Counted from the first letter of the stretch, positions 39,725 to 48,853 are shown. The stretch: DNA of 64,000 nt from CAVVYW01 sp963752605 (GCA_963752605.1 CAVVYW010000005.1:1-64000), one strand, 5' to 3'. Program-made: numbers and translations. Notes: generated by a model from the sequence alone, not told the origin.

Positions 39725-39964
39725 ATGGCGACGAAGCCCCATCGCCTGCTCGACCGGGTCTCCGGCTACGCCGACGAGGCGGCGGCTTACCTGCGGCGCC
39801 GGCGCCACCTGAGGAAGCCGTTCGCCCGCGTCTACTACCGCGGCGGGCGCGCCGTCGGCTTTCCCGCCGACACGGAGGAGGGGGAGGCGCTCTTCAAGGC
39901 CGCGGCCCGCGTGATCGAGCTCGCGGGGCCGCCGCGACGAGCCCGCCAGACACGTGCTGATTGA
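39725..39964 (+). CDS. Small basic hypothetical protein
   Basis: 79 residues, very Arg-rich (AAYLRRRRHLRKPFARVYYRGGRAVG) with no signal or membrane segment. It starts five bases after the Roadblock-like gene and overlaps the tldD start by 11 bases, so it is probably a real operon member. No family recognised. Confidence 0.6.
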   Translation: MATKPHRLLDRVSGYADEAAAYLRRRRHLRKPFARVYYRGGRAVGFPADTEEGEALFKAAARVIELAGPPRRARQTRAD

Positions 39965-41336
39965 CGCGGCGGTCGCCGAGAGGGTGCTCGAGCGGGCCCT
40001 CTCCCGGGGCGGCGACTTCGCCGAGCTCTTCTGCGAGGACCGCAGCGGCTTCTCGCTGACGATCGACGAGTCGCGCGTCGAGAGGCCCCTGGCCGGCAGC
40101 GAGCGCGGGGCGGGGATCCGCGTCGTCGAAGGCGAGTTCACGCGCTTCGCCCACGTGGACGGCCTGGCCGAGGAGGACCTGCTGCACGCCGCCGGCGACC
40201 TCAGCTCGGCCATCGGAGAGGCCGCGACGAAGCCCGAGCCGGTGCCGGCGCCCAAGCCGGCCGACCCGGCGGAGGTGGAGGTGGATCCGGAGTCGGTTCC
40301 GGCCGAGCGCAAGGCCGACCTGCTCCGGGAGCTAGACGCGCGCGCCCGCGAGGCCGGCTCGGAGGTCACCCAGGTCACCGTCAGCTACAGCGAGGGACGC
40401 CGGCGCGTCGACGTCGCCAACTCGGAGGGTCTGCGCGCGACCGACGATCGCACCCGAGTCCGACTCGGGGCGCAGGTCGTCGCCAGGAGGGACGGAGAGG
40501 TGGAGACGGGCTTCGAGACCCTGGGGGCGCTCCGCGGCTTCGAGCTGCTCACCGACGACCCGGGCCGGATCGCTGATCAGGCCGCGGAGAAGGCCATCAC
40601 GCTGGTCGGCGCCGACCCGGCCCCGGCGGGGGAGACGACGGTCGTGGTGGGCGGCGGCTTCGGCGGCGTCCTCTTCCACGAGATGACCGGCCACGGCCTC
40701 GAGGCGGACGCCGTGCAGAAGGGCGCCAGCGTCTACGCGGGCCAGATGGGGGAGAGGGTGGCCGAGCCGCTGCTGACCGCCTATGACGACGGCAGCATGC
40801 CCGGCGAGTGGGGCTCCGGGGCGATCGACGACGAGGGGACGCCGTGCCGGCGCACGATGCTGATCGAGGAGGGGAAGCTCAGCTCCTATCTCTATGACCG
40901 CCTTCGCGCCCGCCGCGACGGGACCGATTCGACCGGCAACGGCCGTCGCGAGAGCTTCCGCCACCTCCCTATCCCCCGGATGACCAACACGTGCATCGAG
41001 CCGGGCGACGCCGATCCCGAGGCGATCATCGCCGAGGTGGACCGGGGCTTCTACGCGGTCTCGTTCGGAGGAGGCCAGGTGGAGCCCGCCACCGGCGACT
41101 TCGTCTTCGGGGTGGCGGAGGGCTATCTGATCGAGGACGGCAAGGTGACCCGGCCGTGCCGGGGCGCCACCCTGATCGGCAACTGCCTCCAGGCGCTGAC
41201 CCGAATCGACGCGGTCGGGTCTGACTTCGAGATGAAGACGGGGTTCTGCGGCAAGGCCGGGCAGCGGGCGCCGGTCGGCACCGGACAGGGCCACGTGCGG
41301 ATCCGCGGGATGACGGTCGGCGGAACGGCGGTCTGA
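39954..41336 (+). CDS. tldD: TldD-type metalloprotease subunit
   Basis: 460 residues from GTG 39954. Zinc motif HEMTGHGLE (HExxxH, residues ~242-247), plus VGGGFGGVLF before it, TDSTGNGRRESFRHLPIPRMTNT and GGGQVEPATGDFVFGVAEGYLIE in parts, all TldD family. With TldE it forms a heterodimeric protease that degrades unfolded peptides or matures small peptides such as microcins and RiPPs. Confidence 0.94.
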   Translation: MLIDAAVAERVLERALSRGGDFAELFCEDRSGFSLTIDESRVERPLAGSERGAGIRVVEGEFTRFAHVDGLAEEDLLHAAGDLSSAIGEAATKPEPVPAPKPADPAEVEVDPESVPAERKADLLRELDARAREAGSEVTQVTVSYSEGRRRVDVANSEGLRATDDRTRVRLGAQVVARRDGEVETGFETLGALRGFELLTDDPGRIADQAAEKAITLVGADPAPAGETTVVVGGGFGGVLFHEMTGHGLEADAVQKGASVYAGQMGERVAEPLLTAYDDGSMPGEWGSGAIDDEGTPCRRTMLIEEGKLSSYLYDRLRARRDGTDSTGNGRRESFRHLPIPRMTNTCIEPGDADPEAIIAEVDRGFYAVSFGGGQVEPATGDFVFGVAEGYLIEDGKVTRPCRGATLIGNCLQALTRIDAVGSDFEMKTGFCGKAGQRAPVGTGQGHVRIRGMTVGGTAV

Positions 41337-42694
41337 TGGCGGCGGACGGGCTCGAGGCTATCGGCCGCCGCGCCGTGGAGGCGGCGATCGGCGCGGGCGC
41401 CGAGGATGCCGAGGCCTGGGCAGAGGGCTCGCGGGGCCGTGAGATCAGGGTCCACAAGGGCGAAGTGGAGAGCCTGACCGAGGCGAGCGAGCGCGGCGTC
41501 GGGGTTCGCGCCTGGATCGGCCACCGCTCCGGCTACGCCTTCGGGACCGACCTCTCCGACCAGGGGCTGAGGGAGGTCGCCGAAGCGGCCGCCGCCGCGG
41601 CCCGCGTCGCCGACGCGGACGAGCACGCGGCGCCGCCCGACGCGGCCGGCGAGGCCGAGCAGATCGAGGGGCTTCGCGACGAGGCGGTCGCGACCACCGA
41701 GACGACTGAGGTGATCGAGCTCGCACAGTCCATCGAGCGGACGGCTCTCGCCGTGGACAAGGTCACCGGGGTCGAGGAGGTCGTCTACGTGGACTCGGAC
41801 GGGGAGGCGGCGCTCGCCTCCTCGCGGGGGCCGTCCGGAACCTTCGCCGTCTCCCAGTGCTACGCGTACCTGCAGGCCCTCGCCGGTGACGACGGCGAGG
41901 TCCAGACGGGGCTCGGGTTCGGGGTCGGCCGCTCCCCACGCGATCTCGATCCGGAGGCGATCGGCGCCGAGGCGGCCGAGGAGGCGGCCTCGATGCTCGG
42001 GGCGGGCAAGCCCGAGTCCCGGACCTGTCCCGTCGTCCTCTCGGACCGCGTCGCCGCCAGCTTCGCCGGCTTCATCGGCGGGGCGCTCTGCGCGGACGAG
42101 GTGCAGCGAGGCCGCTCGCCCTTCGCCGACCGGCTCGGCCAGGAGCTCGCGTCTCCGGCGCTCGATCTCGTCGACGACGGGCTCGACCCCGGCGGGCTGG
42201 CCAGCTCGCCGTTCGACGGCGAGGGGATTCCCCGCGGGCGAACCCAGCTGATCTCCGAGCGCCGCCTGCTCGCCTACCTGCACGACAGCTACACGGCCCG
42301 CCGGGGCGGGGCCAGCTCGACCGGCAACGCATCGCGGGGCTCCTACCGCTCGCCGCCCGACGTCAGCCCCTCCAACCTGATGATCGAGCCCGGCGAGCCC
42401 TCGCTCGATCAGTTGCTCGCCGAGGCGTTGGACGGCGTCTACGTGACCGACGTCGCGGGGCTGCACTCGGGCGTGAATCCGGTCACCGGGCACTTCTCGG
42501 TCGGGGCGACGGGACGGGAGATCAAGGGCGGCGAGCTCGCCGACCCCGTTCGCGAGTTCACGATCGCGGGGGATCTGCTCGGGACCCTTGCCGGCATCAT
42601 CGCCGTGGGCTCGGACTCGCGGTGGGTGCCCTTCGGAGGCTCCGTTCGCAGCAGCCCCCTGCTGGTCGGCGAGATGGCGATCAGCGGCGGCTAG
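41336..42694 (+). CDS. pmbA: TldE/PmbA-type partner subunit
   Basis: 452 residues; start ATG overlaps the tldD stop by one base. PmbA family: GVRAWIGHRSGYAFGTDLSD in part, CPVVLSDRVAASFAGFIGGAL, LISERRLLAYLHDSYTARRGG with SSTGNASRGSY, and VTDVAGLHSGVNPVTGHFSVGATG in parts. It lacks the HExxxH motif, as expected for the non-catalytic partner that shapes the substrate groove. Confidence 0.93.
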   Translation: MAADGLEAIGRRAVEAAIGAGAEDAEAWAEGSRGREIRVHKGEVESLTEASERGVGVRAWIGHRSGYAFGTDLSDQGLREVAEAAAAAARVADADEHAAPPDAAGEAEQIEGLRDEAVATTETTEVIELAQSIERTALAVDKVTGVEEVVYVDSDGEAALASSRGPSGTFAVSQCYAYLQALAGDDGEVQTGLGFGVGRSPRDLDPEAIGAEAAEEAASMLGAGKPESRTCPVVLSDRVAASFAGFIGGALCADEVQRGRSPFADRLGQELASPALDLVDDGLDPGGLASSPFDGEGIPRGRTQLISERRLLAYLHDSYTARRGGASSTGNASRGSYRSPPDVSPSNLMIEPGEPSLDQLLAEALDGVYVTDVAGLHSGVNPVTGHFSVGATGREIKGGELADPVREFTIAGDLLGTLAGIIAVGSDSRWVPFGGSVRSSPLLVGEMAISGG

Positions 42695-42746
42695 CCGTCA
42701 GAAACCGCTGTTAGGCTGGCGCCACTCGAACTCGAGGAGGCACGAC

Positions 42747-43055
42747 GTGACGAAGGCTGAGTTCCTGGACGTGCTCGCGCGCGACGGCAGGATCGGCAAC
42801 AAGAAGGAGGCCGGTCAAGCCGTCGATGCGCTGTTGGACGCCATCACTCAGGTCCTCCAAGACGGCGGCGAGGTCAACTTCACCGGCTTCGGCAAGTTCT
42901 CCGTGGCGGAGCGCGGGCCGAGACAGGGCGTGAATCCGCGTACCGGCGAGCGGATCTTCATCCCCGGTGGCAAGGTGCCGCGCTTCTCGGCCGGATCGGG
43001 CCTGAAGAAGAAGGTGAAGGGGAGTGGCGGCGCCCCGGCTGCGGCCGAGGGCTGA
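42747..43055 (+). CDS. HU-family DNA-binding protein
   Basis: 102 residues from GTG 42747 with SD GAGGAGG. HU fold: TKAEFLDVLARDGRIGNKKEAGQAVDALLDAITQVLQDG in parts, EVNFTGFGKFSVAERGPRQGVNPRTGERIFIPGGKVPRF. The C-terminus has only a short Lys/Ala tail, unlike the long tail of mycobacterial HupB. TAGGCT at 42712-42717 is a likely -10. It sits before pyrF, the place where many Actinobacteria carry mihF nearby. Confidence 0.93.
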   Translation: MTKAEFLDVLARDGRIGNKKEAGQAVDALLDAITQVLQDGGEVNFTGFGKFSVAERGPRQGVNPRTGERIFIPGGKVPRFSAGSGLKKKVKGSGGAPAAAEG

Positions 43056-43103
43056 TCGTCTGAGCGGGCTGACGAGCTGAGCCCAACGCCGTTCGCCGAC
43101 AGG

Positions 43104-43967
43104 TTGGAGGCGCTCACGGTCGAGCGCCGCAGCCAGGTCTGCCTCGGACTGGATCCCGATCCCTCCGCCCTCGGGCCGGACTCGGCTCCCGACGCCGACC
43201 GCGCCGGGACGGCGGAGCGAGCCGCCGTCGCGGTGACCGAGCACTGTCGCTCCCTGATCGAGCGGGCGGGCCCGGCCTGTGTGGCGGTGAAGCCGCAGCT
43301 CGCCTGCTTCGAGCGTCTCGGGGCTCCGGGCTGGGGCGCCCTGGCCGATGTGTGCCGGGCGGCACACGAGGCAGGCCTGCTGGTGGTCGCCGACGGCAAA
43401 CGCGGCGACGTGCCGGTGACCGCCGAGGCATATGGCCAGGCGCTGGTCGGCGAGACCCAGACGCCCTGGGGACCCGTCGCGGGGCTCGGCGCCGACGCGT
43501 TCACCGCGAATCCCCTGCTGGGCGGCGATGCAATCGATCCCCTGGTCGACGCCGCCGCCGCGGCGGGCGCCGGCGTCTTCCTGCTCGTGCGGACCTCGAA
43601 CCCGGGCGCCGCCTCCCTTCAGGACCGGGACTTGGAGGGGGCCCCGCTGCGCGAGCGCCTGGCGGAGCTGGTCGCCGAGCGGGCGCCCCGCCTCGCCGGC
43701 GAGAGCGGGCTGAGCGGAATGGGCGCGGTGGTCGGGGCGACCGCGCCCGAGCACCTGGCGCGGCTTCGCGAGCTGATGCCCGACTCGATCTTCCTGCTTC
43801 CCGGAGTCGGGGCGCAGGGCGGCAGGGTGGAGGAGCTCGGCCCTGCACTGGCCCCCGGCCGCCCCGCCTCCATCCTGGTCGCCGCGGCGCGCAGCATCGC
43901 GGGCGCAGACGATCCGGGCGCGGCGGCGGAGCGGCTTCGAGCCGCGCTCTGGGAGCTTGCTGATTAG
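43104..43967 (+). CDS. pyrF: Orotidine 5'-phosphate decarboxylase (type 2)
   Basis: 287 residues from TTG 43104. RSQVCLGLDPDPSA, the catalytic DGKRGDV, GADAFTANPLLGGDAI, and the phosphate site FLLPGVGAQGG. Decarboxylates OMP to UMP. The usual N-terminus PFADRLEAL begins nine codons earlier in frame (SPTPFADRL), reachable only from a CTG at 43077; the annotated TTG probably truncates the protein. Same frame and strand as the HU gene just upstream. Confidence 0.93.
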   Translation: MEALTVERRSQVCLGLDPDPSALGPDSAPDADRAGTAERAAVAVTEHCRSLIERAGPACVAVKPQLACFERLGAPGWGALADVCRAAHEAGLLVVADGKRGDVPVTAEAYGQALVGETQTPWGPVAGLGADAFTANPLLGGDAIDPLVDAAAAAGAGVFLLVRTSNPGAASLQDRDLEGAPLRERLAELVAERAPRLAGESGLSGMGAVVGATAPEHLARLRELMPDSIFLLPGVGAQGGRVEELGPALAPGRPASILVAAARSIAGADDPGAAAERLRAALWELAD

Positions 43968-43995
43968 CTGACTCGCACTACTATCGCGCCGCCCG

Positions 43996-44319
43996 ATGCC
44001 GGACTACCGACCGAACCGAATCGCCCGGGTGGCCGCCGTCGCCGCCATCATCGCCGCCTTCTTCCTGATCGTGATCGTGATCGCGAGTAACGGCGGCAGC
44101 TCCGATGACGAGGACGACAGCCCGGCGACCGAGCAGTCCAGCGGGCCGACCCGCGAGGGCGAAAAGGCGGTCGACCGCGGGGTCTGGGTGGTCCGCGAGG
44201 GTGACACGCTGGCCCAGATCTCCGAGGAGACGGGCATCGACGTGGACGAGATCCTCGCGATGAATCCCGACCTCGACCCCCAGGTCCTGATCCAGGGCCA
44301 GCGGATAGCCTTGCGCTGA
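43996..44319 (+). CDS. Membrane-anchored LysM protein
   Basis: 107 residues. One membrane helix (AAVAAIIAAFFLIVIVIAS), an acidic linker, and a C-terminal LysM domain: WVVREGDTLAQISEETGIDVDEILAMNPDLD and VLIQGQRIAL. It should bind peptidoglycan outside the cell. TACTAT at 43979-43984 lies 11 bases before the ATG. The stop overlaps the next ATG. Confidence 0.88.
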   Translation: MPDYRPNRIARVAAVAAIIAAFFLIVIVIASNGGSSDDEDDSPATEQSSGPTREGEKAVDRGVWVVREGDTLAQISEETGIDVDEILAMNPDLDPQVLIQGQRIALR

Positions 44320-45752
44320 TGCCGACGGGGGCGGGCGATTCCAGGGGGGCCGTGCGCGCGCGCGTCGCCGCCCTTTGCGTGACGTTGGCGGCGGCCGCCG
44401 CTGCGATCGCCCCGCAGGCGCCGGGCCAGGCGCCGCCCGCGGCGGCTCCGCCGCCCGCGCCGCAGTCAGGCTCACAGGCTGAGCCGAAGGCGGGCACGGC
44501 CCGGCCTCCGCAGATCGCCGCGAAGGCGTGGATCCTGATCGATGCCAGGGACGGCGCAGTGCTGGCGAGCAAGGGCGCCGAGCGCCGCCTGCCGATTGCG
44601 AGCGCGACCAAGTTGATGACCGCCTACCTGGCGCTGAAGAAGCTGAAGCCGAACGAGATGGTGACGGCGGTTCCGTATCAGCCGATCGCCGCGGCGGAGA
44701 TCCTGCTCGGGCTTCGCCCCGGGGAGAAGATGACGGCGCGGGACCTCCTCTATGGGCTCCTGCTCCCGAGCGCCAACGACGCTGCGCAGACCCTGGCCGT
44801 CGGTGTGGCCGGCTCGGAGGGCGCGTTCGTCTCACAGATGAACCGGGCGGCCCGGGCGGTCGGCCTCAGCAACACGAGCTATGCGAACCCGATCGGGCTC
44901 GATGATCCCGCCAACTACTCCTCCGCGGCCGATCTGGCCACCCTCACCGACCGGCTCCTCGAGAACCCGCTCTTCGCCCGGATCGTCGACAGCCCGACCG
45001 CGGTGCTGCAGAGCGGGGATCATCCGCGCCGCGTCACGAGCCGCAACGGCCTGGTCCTCGACCAGCCCTTCATCAGCGGCGTCAAGACGGGCCACACGAT
45101 CGGGGCCGGCTACGTGCTGGTCGGCGCCGGCACCCGCGACTCGACCACGCTCATCTCAGCTGTGCTCGGCGCTTCCAGCGAGCCGGCCCGCGACGCCGAG
45201 ACGCTCGAGCTGATGGACTACGGCTTCTCGCTGTACCGGACGTCCGTGCCCGTTGAGCAGGGGGAGGAGCTGGCGGACCCCGAGCTGGATTACCGCGGCG
45301 ACACCCTCCCTTTGATCGCCAAGGAAGCGGTCCGGGTCAAGACGCGTGAGGGTCAGGCGGTGGACACCTCCGTCGAGGCGCCGGACGAGGTGAGCGGAGC
45401 GGTCGAGAGGGGCGAGGAGCTCGGACGGGTCACCGTCACCGTGGACGGCGAGGCCGCGGCCAGCACCCCGCTGGTCGCCTCGCGCTCGGTCGAGGCCGCG
45501 AGCCTGGTGGACAAGGCGGTGGCGACCGCCCAGAACCCAATAACCCTCCTTCTCCTGGGGGCGATCGTGATACTTGTAGGCGTGCTGATTGCAGCCCGTG
45601 GGCACAGGCCCGCGAACGGTGAGAATCCCTCAACGAACAGCCGTCGGGTGCGGCGGGAGGCGAGGGAACGGACTCCGGACGAGAGACGCAAGATGCACGA
45701 GGAGAGAATGCAAAGGCGACGGGAGAGGCTGGAGAGAGGTAGGGGCCGATGA
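44319..45752 (+). CDS. D-alanyl-D-alanine carboxypeptidase (class C LMW PBP, DacF/DacA-like)
   Basis: 477 residues. Signal peptide, Pro/Ala-rich linker, then peptidase S11 with SATK (S95-K98), SAN (S151-N153) and KTG (K256-G258). A beta-rich C-terminal domain follows (about 300-390), then a membrane helix (PITLLLLGAIVILVGVLIAA) and a very basic cytoplasmic tail of ~45 residues (many RRER, EERMQRRRERLERG repeats). It trims stem peptides of peptidoglycan. The basic tail after the membrane helix is longer than usual. Confidence 0.92.
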   Translation: MPTGAGDSRGAVRARVAALCVTLAAAAAAIAPQAPGQAPPAAAPPPAPQSGSQAEPKAGTARPPQIAAKAWILIDARDGAVLASKGAERRLPIASATKLMTAYLALKKLKPNEMVTAVPYQPIAAAEILLGLRPGEKMTARDLLYGLLLPSANDAAQTLAVGVAGSEGAFVSQMNRAARAVGLSNTSYANPIGLDDPANYSSAADLATLTDRLLENPLFARIVDSPTAVLQSGDHPRRVTSRNGLVLDQPFISGVKTGHTIGAGYVLVGAGTRDSTTLISAVLGASSEPARDAETLELMDYGFSLYRTSVPVEQGEELADPELDYRGDTLPLIAKEAVRVKTREGQAVDTSVEAPDEVSGAVERGEELGRVTVTVDGEAAASTPLVASRSVEAASLVDKAVATAQNPITLLLLGAIVILVGVLIAARGHRPANGENPSTNSRRVRREARERTPDERRKMHEERMQRRRERLERGRGR

Positions 45753-46708
45753 TCCTGACCGTCACGCTCAACGCCGCGATCGACCGCACCGTCGCCGTTC
45801 CGAGCTTCCGCCAGGGACACCGCCACCGCGCGGTGGAGGCGAGCACGGTCGCCGGGGGAAAGGGCATCAACGTCGCCAGGGCGCTGAAGCTGCTCGGCCG
45901 CCCGGTGATCGCGACCGGGCTGGCCGGCGGGCCCACCGGCGCTCGGCTGATGGAGAGTCTGGCCGAGGAGTCCATCCTCACCGACTTCACCTGGATCGCC
46001 GGCGAGTCTCGGACCAACCTGGCGGTGATCGACCCGACCACCGGCGAGCAGACCGAGATCAACGAGCGCGGGCCCGAGGTGAGCAACGAGGAGCTCGAGC
46101 GGTTCGTGGAGAAGCTCCTCTACCTGGCGCACGGGGCGCGCATCTGCGTGATTGCGGGCAGCCTGCCGCCGTCGGTCCCCGCCTCCTTCGCGGCGCGCAT
46201 GGTCACGGACCTGAAGGCGCTCGGAGTGGAGACGATCCTCGACACCGAGGGTGAGCCGCTGGTCGCGGGGCTCCGCGCCGAGCCTGCCGCGGTGACGCCC
46301 AACGTGAGCGAGGCCGAGGGCGCGGTCGGCCACGAGTTCAACGACCGCCAGGACCTGCTTGCCGCGCCCGGGAACCTGATCGAGCTCGGCGCCATGGAGG
46401 CCGTGATCACTCGCCCGCAGGGCTGCGTCGCCTCGCTGCTGGACGGGGAGGACCGCCGGCTCTACGAGGTGACCGCGCCGTCGCTCGAGCCGGTCGCCAC
46501 TGTCGGGTCGGGCGACGCCTTCCTTGCCGGGTTCATCGCCAGCCGCTTCGAGGGCGAGTCGTCCGAGGACTGCCTGCGCCGCGCGGTCGCGTGCGGGGCC
46601 GAGTCCACCCAGCACTTCGGCGCCGGGACGATCGACCCCGCGGAGGTCGAGCGGCTCGCGCACCGCGTCGAGGTGAACGCCCTCGATGCACCCGCCGCGG
46701 TTCGCTGA
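45749..46708 (+). CDS. PfkB-family sugar kinase (1-phosphofructokinase/tagatose-6-P kinase-like)
   Basis: 319 residues. MILTVTLNAAIDRTV, VAGGKGINVARALKLLG, RTNLAVIDPTTGEQTEIN, AGSLPPSVP and the catalytic GSGDAFLAGF place it with FruK/LacC. Start overlaps the carboxypeptidase stop (ATGA). No PTS fructose genes are adjacent, so the substrate is open. Confidence 0.9.
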   Translation: MILTVTLNAAIDRTVAVPSFRQGHRHRAVEASTVAGGKGINVARALKLLGRPVIATGLAGGPTGARLMESLAEESILTDFTWIAGESRTNLAVIDPTTGEQTEINERGPEVSNEELERFVEKLLYLAHGARICVIAGSLPPSVPASFAARMVTDLKALGVETILDTEGEPLVAGLRAEPAAVTPNVSEAEGAVGHEFNDRQDLLAAPGNLIELGAMEAVITRPQGCVASLLDGEDRRLYEVTAPSLEPVATVGSGDAFLAGFIASRFEGESSEDCLRRAVACGAESTQHFGAGTIDPAEVERLAHRVEVNALDAPAAVR

Positions 46709-46764
46709 GCCCTACCCACTCTTGGGGTTGACACGTTGCTGGCGGAGAGGAACATGGTCAGGGC

Positions 46765-47408
46765 ATGCCTCGACGGGGAAGCCAGTACATCCGCTCGCAT
46801 GTCTGGGGCCTGATCGCGGTATTCATCGCGCTGACCGGCACCGCGGTTGCCACTGGCGACGGCGATGAACGGGCGACCAAGAGCGCCAACCCAACGAAGC
46901 AGGTCAAGAAGCTGAAGGGAAGGCTTGCGAGCGTCGAGCAGAGGCTGGCCGCGCTCGAGGGGAAGCCGGCAACCACGAGCCTCCCCCGAGCGGCCCGGCG
47001 GGCGGGGAGCTGGCCGGGAGCTATCCGACCCCCACAATTGGGACTGTCAGCGGGCTCGATCTCGCTGCGACAACCGCGCCGACCGGGGGAATCAACTTCG
47101 GGGGAGACGCAGCCATCTACCGATTCGGTCCCGGCAACTTGGTGGCCGACGGCTTCTGGACAGCGGACAGCCTCTTCACTCAGGGTCCGCTCCAGAACTT
47201 CGGTGACGCGACGTTCGGGACCGACTTCAACGACGAGACTGAGGTTCTCGGCTGGTTCAACACGACGACGGTCGGCGGCGCTCCCGACCCAGTGGAGTGC
47301 AACAGTGCGGCCGAGGTGGGGCGGATGGTCTATGACGTCGCCGGCAACGTTCTCTATATCTGCGATTCCACCGGGACGTCCTGGGCATCGGTAACGCTCA
47401 CCCCCTGA
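46765..47408 (+). CDS. Secreted surface/fibre-like protein with one apparent frameshift
   Basis: N-terminus: signal/anchor helix (SHVWGLIAVFIALTGTAVATG), then a Lys-rich coiled coil (KQVKKLKGRLASVEQRLAALEGK). A C5 run at 46982-46986 breaks the frame; adding one C gives TSLPPSGPAGGELAGSYPTP, then TIGTVSGLDL and a C-terminal part (GNLVADGFWTADSLFTQGPL ... YICDSTGTSWASVTLTP). The AGGELAGSYPTPTIG motif is the repeat seen in bacterial and phage fibre-like surface proteins. Length is 3n+2, fitting a one-base loss. Phase variation is conceivable, but see the other indels. Confidence 0.7.
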
Positions 47409-47450
47409 CGCTGGCCCGGGCGCGCGATCGACCGCTGTTATCCTCGTGGG

Positions 47451-47528
47451 GGCGTTGAATCGAGTGATCAACAACGCCGGAAAGAGCGTCATCTCTTGGT
47501 TTGCGCCCCGGCCCGCCGGGGCTTTTTT
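47451..47528 (+). ncRNA. Structured leader or small RNA ending in an intrinsic terminator, upstream of guaB3
   Basis: Three hairpins in a row: GGCGTTG/CAACGCC (47451-47457, 47472-47478), AAGAG/CTCTT (47482-47486, 47493-47497), and GCCCCGG/CCGGGGC (47505-47511, 47516-47522) followed by six T. The last is a strong terminator. guaB3 starts 27 bases later with its own TAGGGT element, so the RNA could be a short terminated transcript or an attenuator. TGTTAT (47436-47441) may be its -10. No known riboswitch class was recognised. Confidence 0.55.
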
Positions 47529-47555
47529 GTCCGCGAACGAGCGTAGGGTGCGGTA

Positions 47556-48761
47556 ATGGAAGTCGAGATTGGACGAGGCAAGAAGGGACGCAGGGCCTAC
47601 GGCTTCGACGACATCGCGATCGTCCCGTCCCGCCGCACCCGCGACCCGGACGACATCGACATCACCTGGACGCTCGGCCCGTACCGCTTCGAGCTGCCGC
47701 TGGTCGCCTCCGCGATGGACGGGGTCGTCAGCCCCGAGACCGCGGGCATCATCGGCAAGCTCGGGGGCCTTGCGGTGCTCAACCTCGAGGGGATCTGGTC
47801 GCGCTACGAGGACGCCGACGCGAAGTTGGAGGAGATCTCCAAGGCGCCCAAGGAGGTCGCGACCAGGAAGCTGCAGGAGATCTACGCCGAGCCGGTCAAG
47901 CCGGAGCTGATCGCCCAGCGGATCGAGGAGATCAAGGAGATGGGCGTCCCCGCCGCGGGCTCGCTGACCCCCCAGCGGGTCGCCAAGCACCACGAGGCGG
48001 CGCTCGAGGCTGGTCTCGACATCCTCGTGATCCAGGGAACCGTGATCTCCGCCGAGCACGTCTCGACGCAGACGGAGCCGCTCAACCTGAAGGAGTTCAT
48101 CGCCGAGCTTCCCGTTCCCGTCTTGGTCGGGGGGTGCGCCTCCTACAACACGGGGCTCCACCTGATGCGCACCGGCGCCGTCGGCGTCCTGGTCGGGGTC
48201 GGCCCCGGCGCCGCCTGCACCACGCGCGGAGTGCTCGGGATCGGCGTTCCCCAGGCCACCGCGATCGCCGACGTCGCCGCGGCGCGAGGCCAGCACATGA
48301 TGGAGACGGGCCAGTACTGCAACGTGATCGCCGACGGCGGCATGCGGACCGGCGGGGACGTCTCGAAGGCGATCGCCGTCGGCGCCGACGCGGTGATGAT
48401 CGGCTCGCCCCTGGCCCGCGCTAAGGAGGCACCCGGCCGCGGCTTCCACTGGGGCATGGCGACCTTCCATCCGTCCCTGCCGCGCGGCGCCCGCGTCGCG
48501 ACGCCGCAGGACGGCACCGTCGAGGAGATCCTGCTCGGCCCGGCCCAGGAGAACGACGGCACCTTCAACCTGATGGGCGCGCTGCGCACCTCGATGGCGA
48601 CCACCGGGTACGCCGACATCGCCGAGTTCCACCGCGCCGAGGTGATGGTCGCGCCCGCGCTGATCTCCGAGGGCAAGCAGCTGCAGCGCGAGCAGTCGGT
48701 CGGCATGGGCTCGAACGGCCGTGCCGCCGTCACCACGGGAGTTGCCGTCTCGGATGACTAG
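47556..48761 (+). CDS. guaB3: GuaB3-family IMP dehydrogenase-related protein
   Basis: 401 residues, lacking CBS domains. RRAYGFDDIAIVPSRRTRDP, VASAMDGVVSPETAGIIGKLGGLAVLNLEG in parts, catalytic loop GVGPGAACTTRGVLGIG, VIADGGMRTGGDVSKAIAVGADAVMIGSPLA in parts. This is the actinobacterial GuaB3 group; it acts next to GuaA in GMP synthesis context, though its exact reaction is not settled by sequence. TAGGGT at 47544-47549 ends six bases before the ATG with no SD: likely leaderless. Confidence 0.9.
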   Translation: MEVEIGRGKKGRRAYGFDDIAIVPSRRTRDPDDIDITWTLGPYRFELPLVASAMDGVVSPETAGIIGKLGGLAVLNLEGIWSRYEDADAKLEEISKAPKEVATRKLQEIYAEPVKPELIAQRIEEIKEMGVPAAGSLTPQRVAKHHEAALEAGLDILVIQGTVISAEHVSTQTEPLNLKEFIAELPVPVLVGGCASYNTGLHLMRTGAVGVLVGVGPGAACTTRGVLGIGVPQATAIADVAAARGQHMMETGQYCNVIADGGMRTGGDVSKAIAVGADAVMIGSPLARAKEAPGRGFHWGMATFHPSLPRGARVATPQDGTVEEILLGPAQENDGTFNLMGALRTSMATTGYADIAEFHRAEVMVAPALISEGKQLQREQSVGMGSNGRAAVTTGVAVSDD

Positions 48762-48853
48762 GGCCGTCGAACGGCCTCGAGTTCCTGAAAGGAGTACGTC
48801 CGACGCCGACCCGCGGGTCGAGGAGAGCGGCCGCGGCGGTCGACACAGAGGAG

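Noticed and set aside
46758..48632. Minus-strand frame of over 600 codons
   Set aside because: Antisense to guaB3 and the surface-protein gene; no recognisable protein features.
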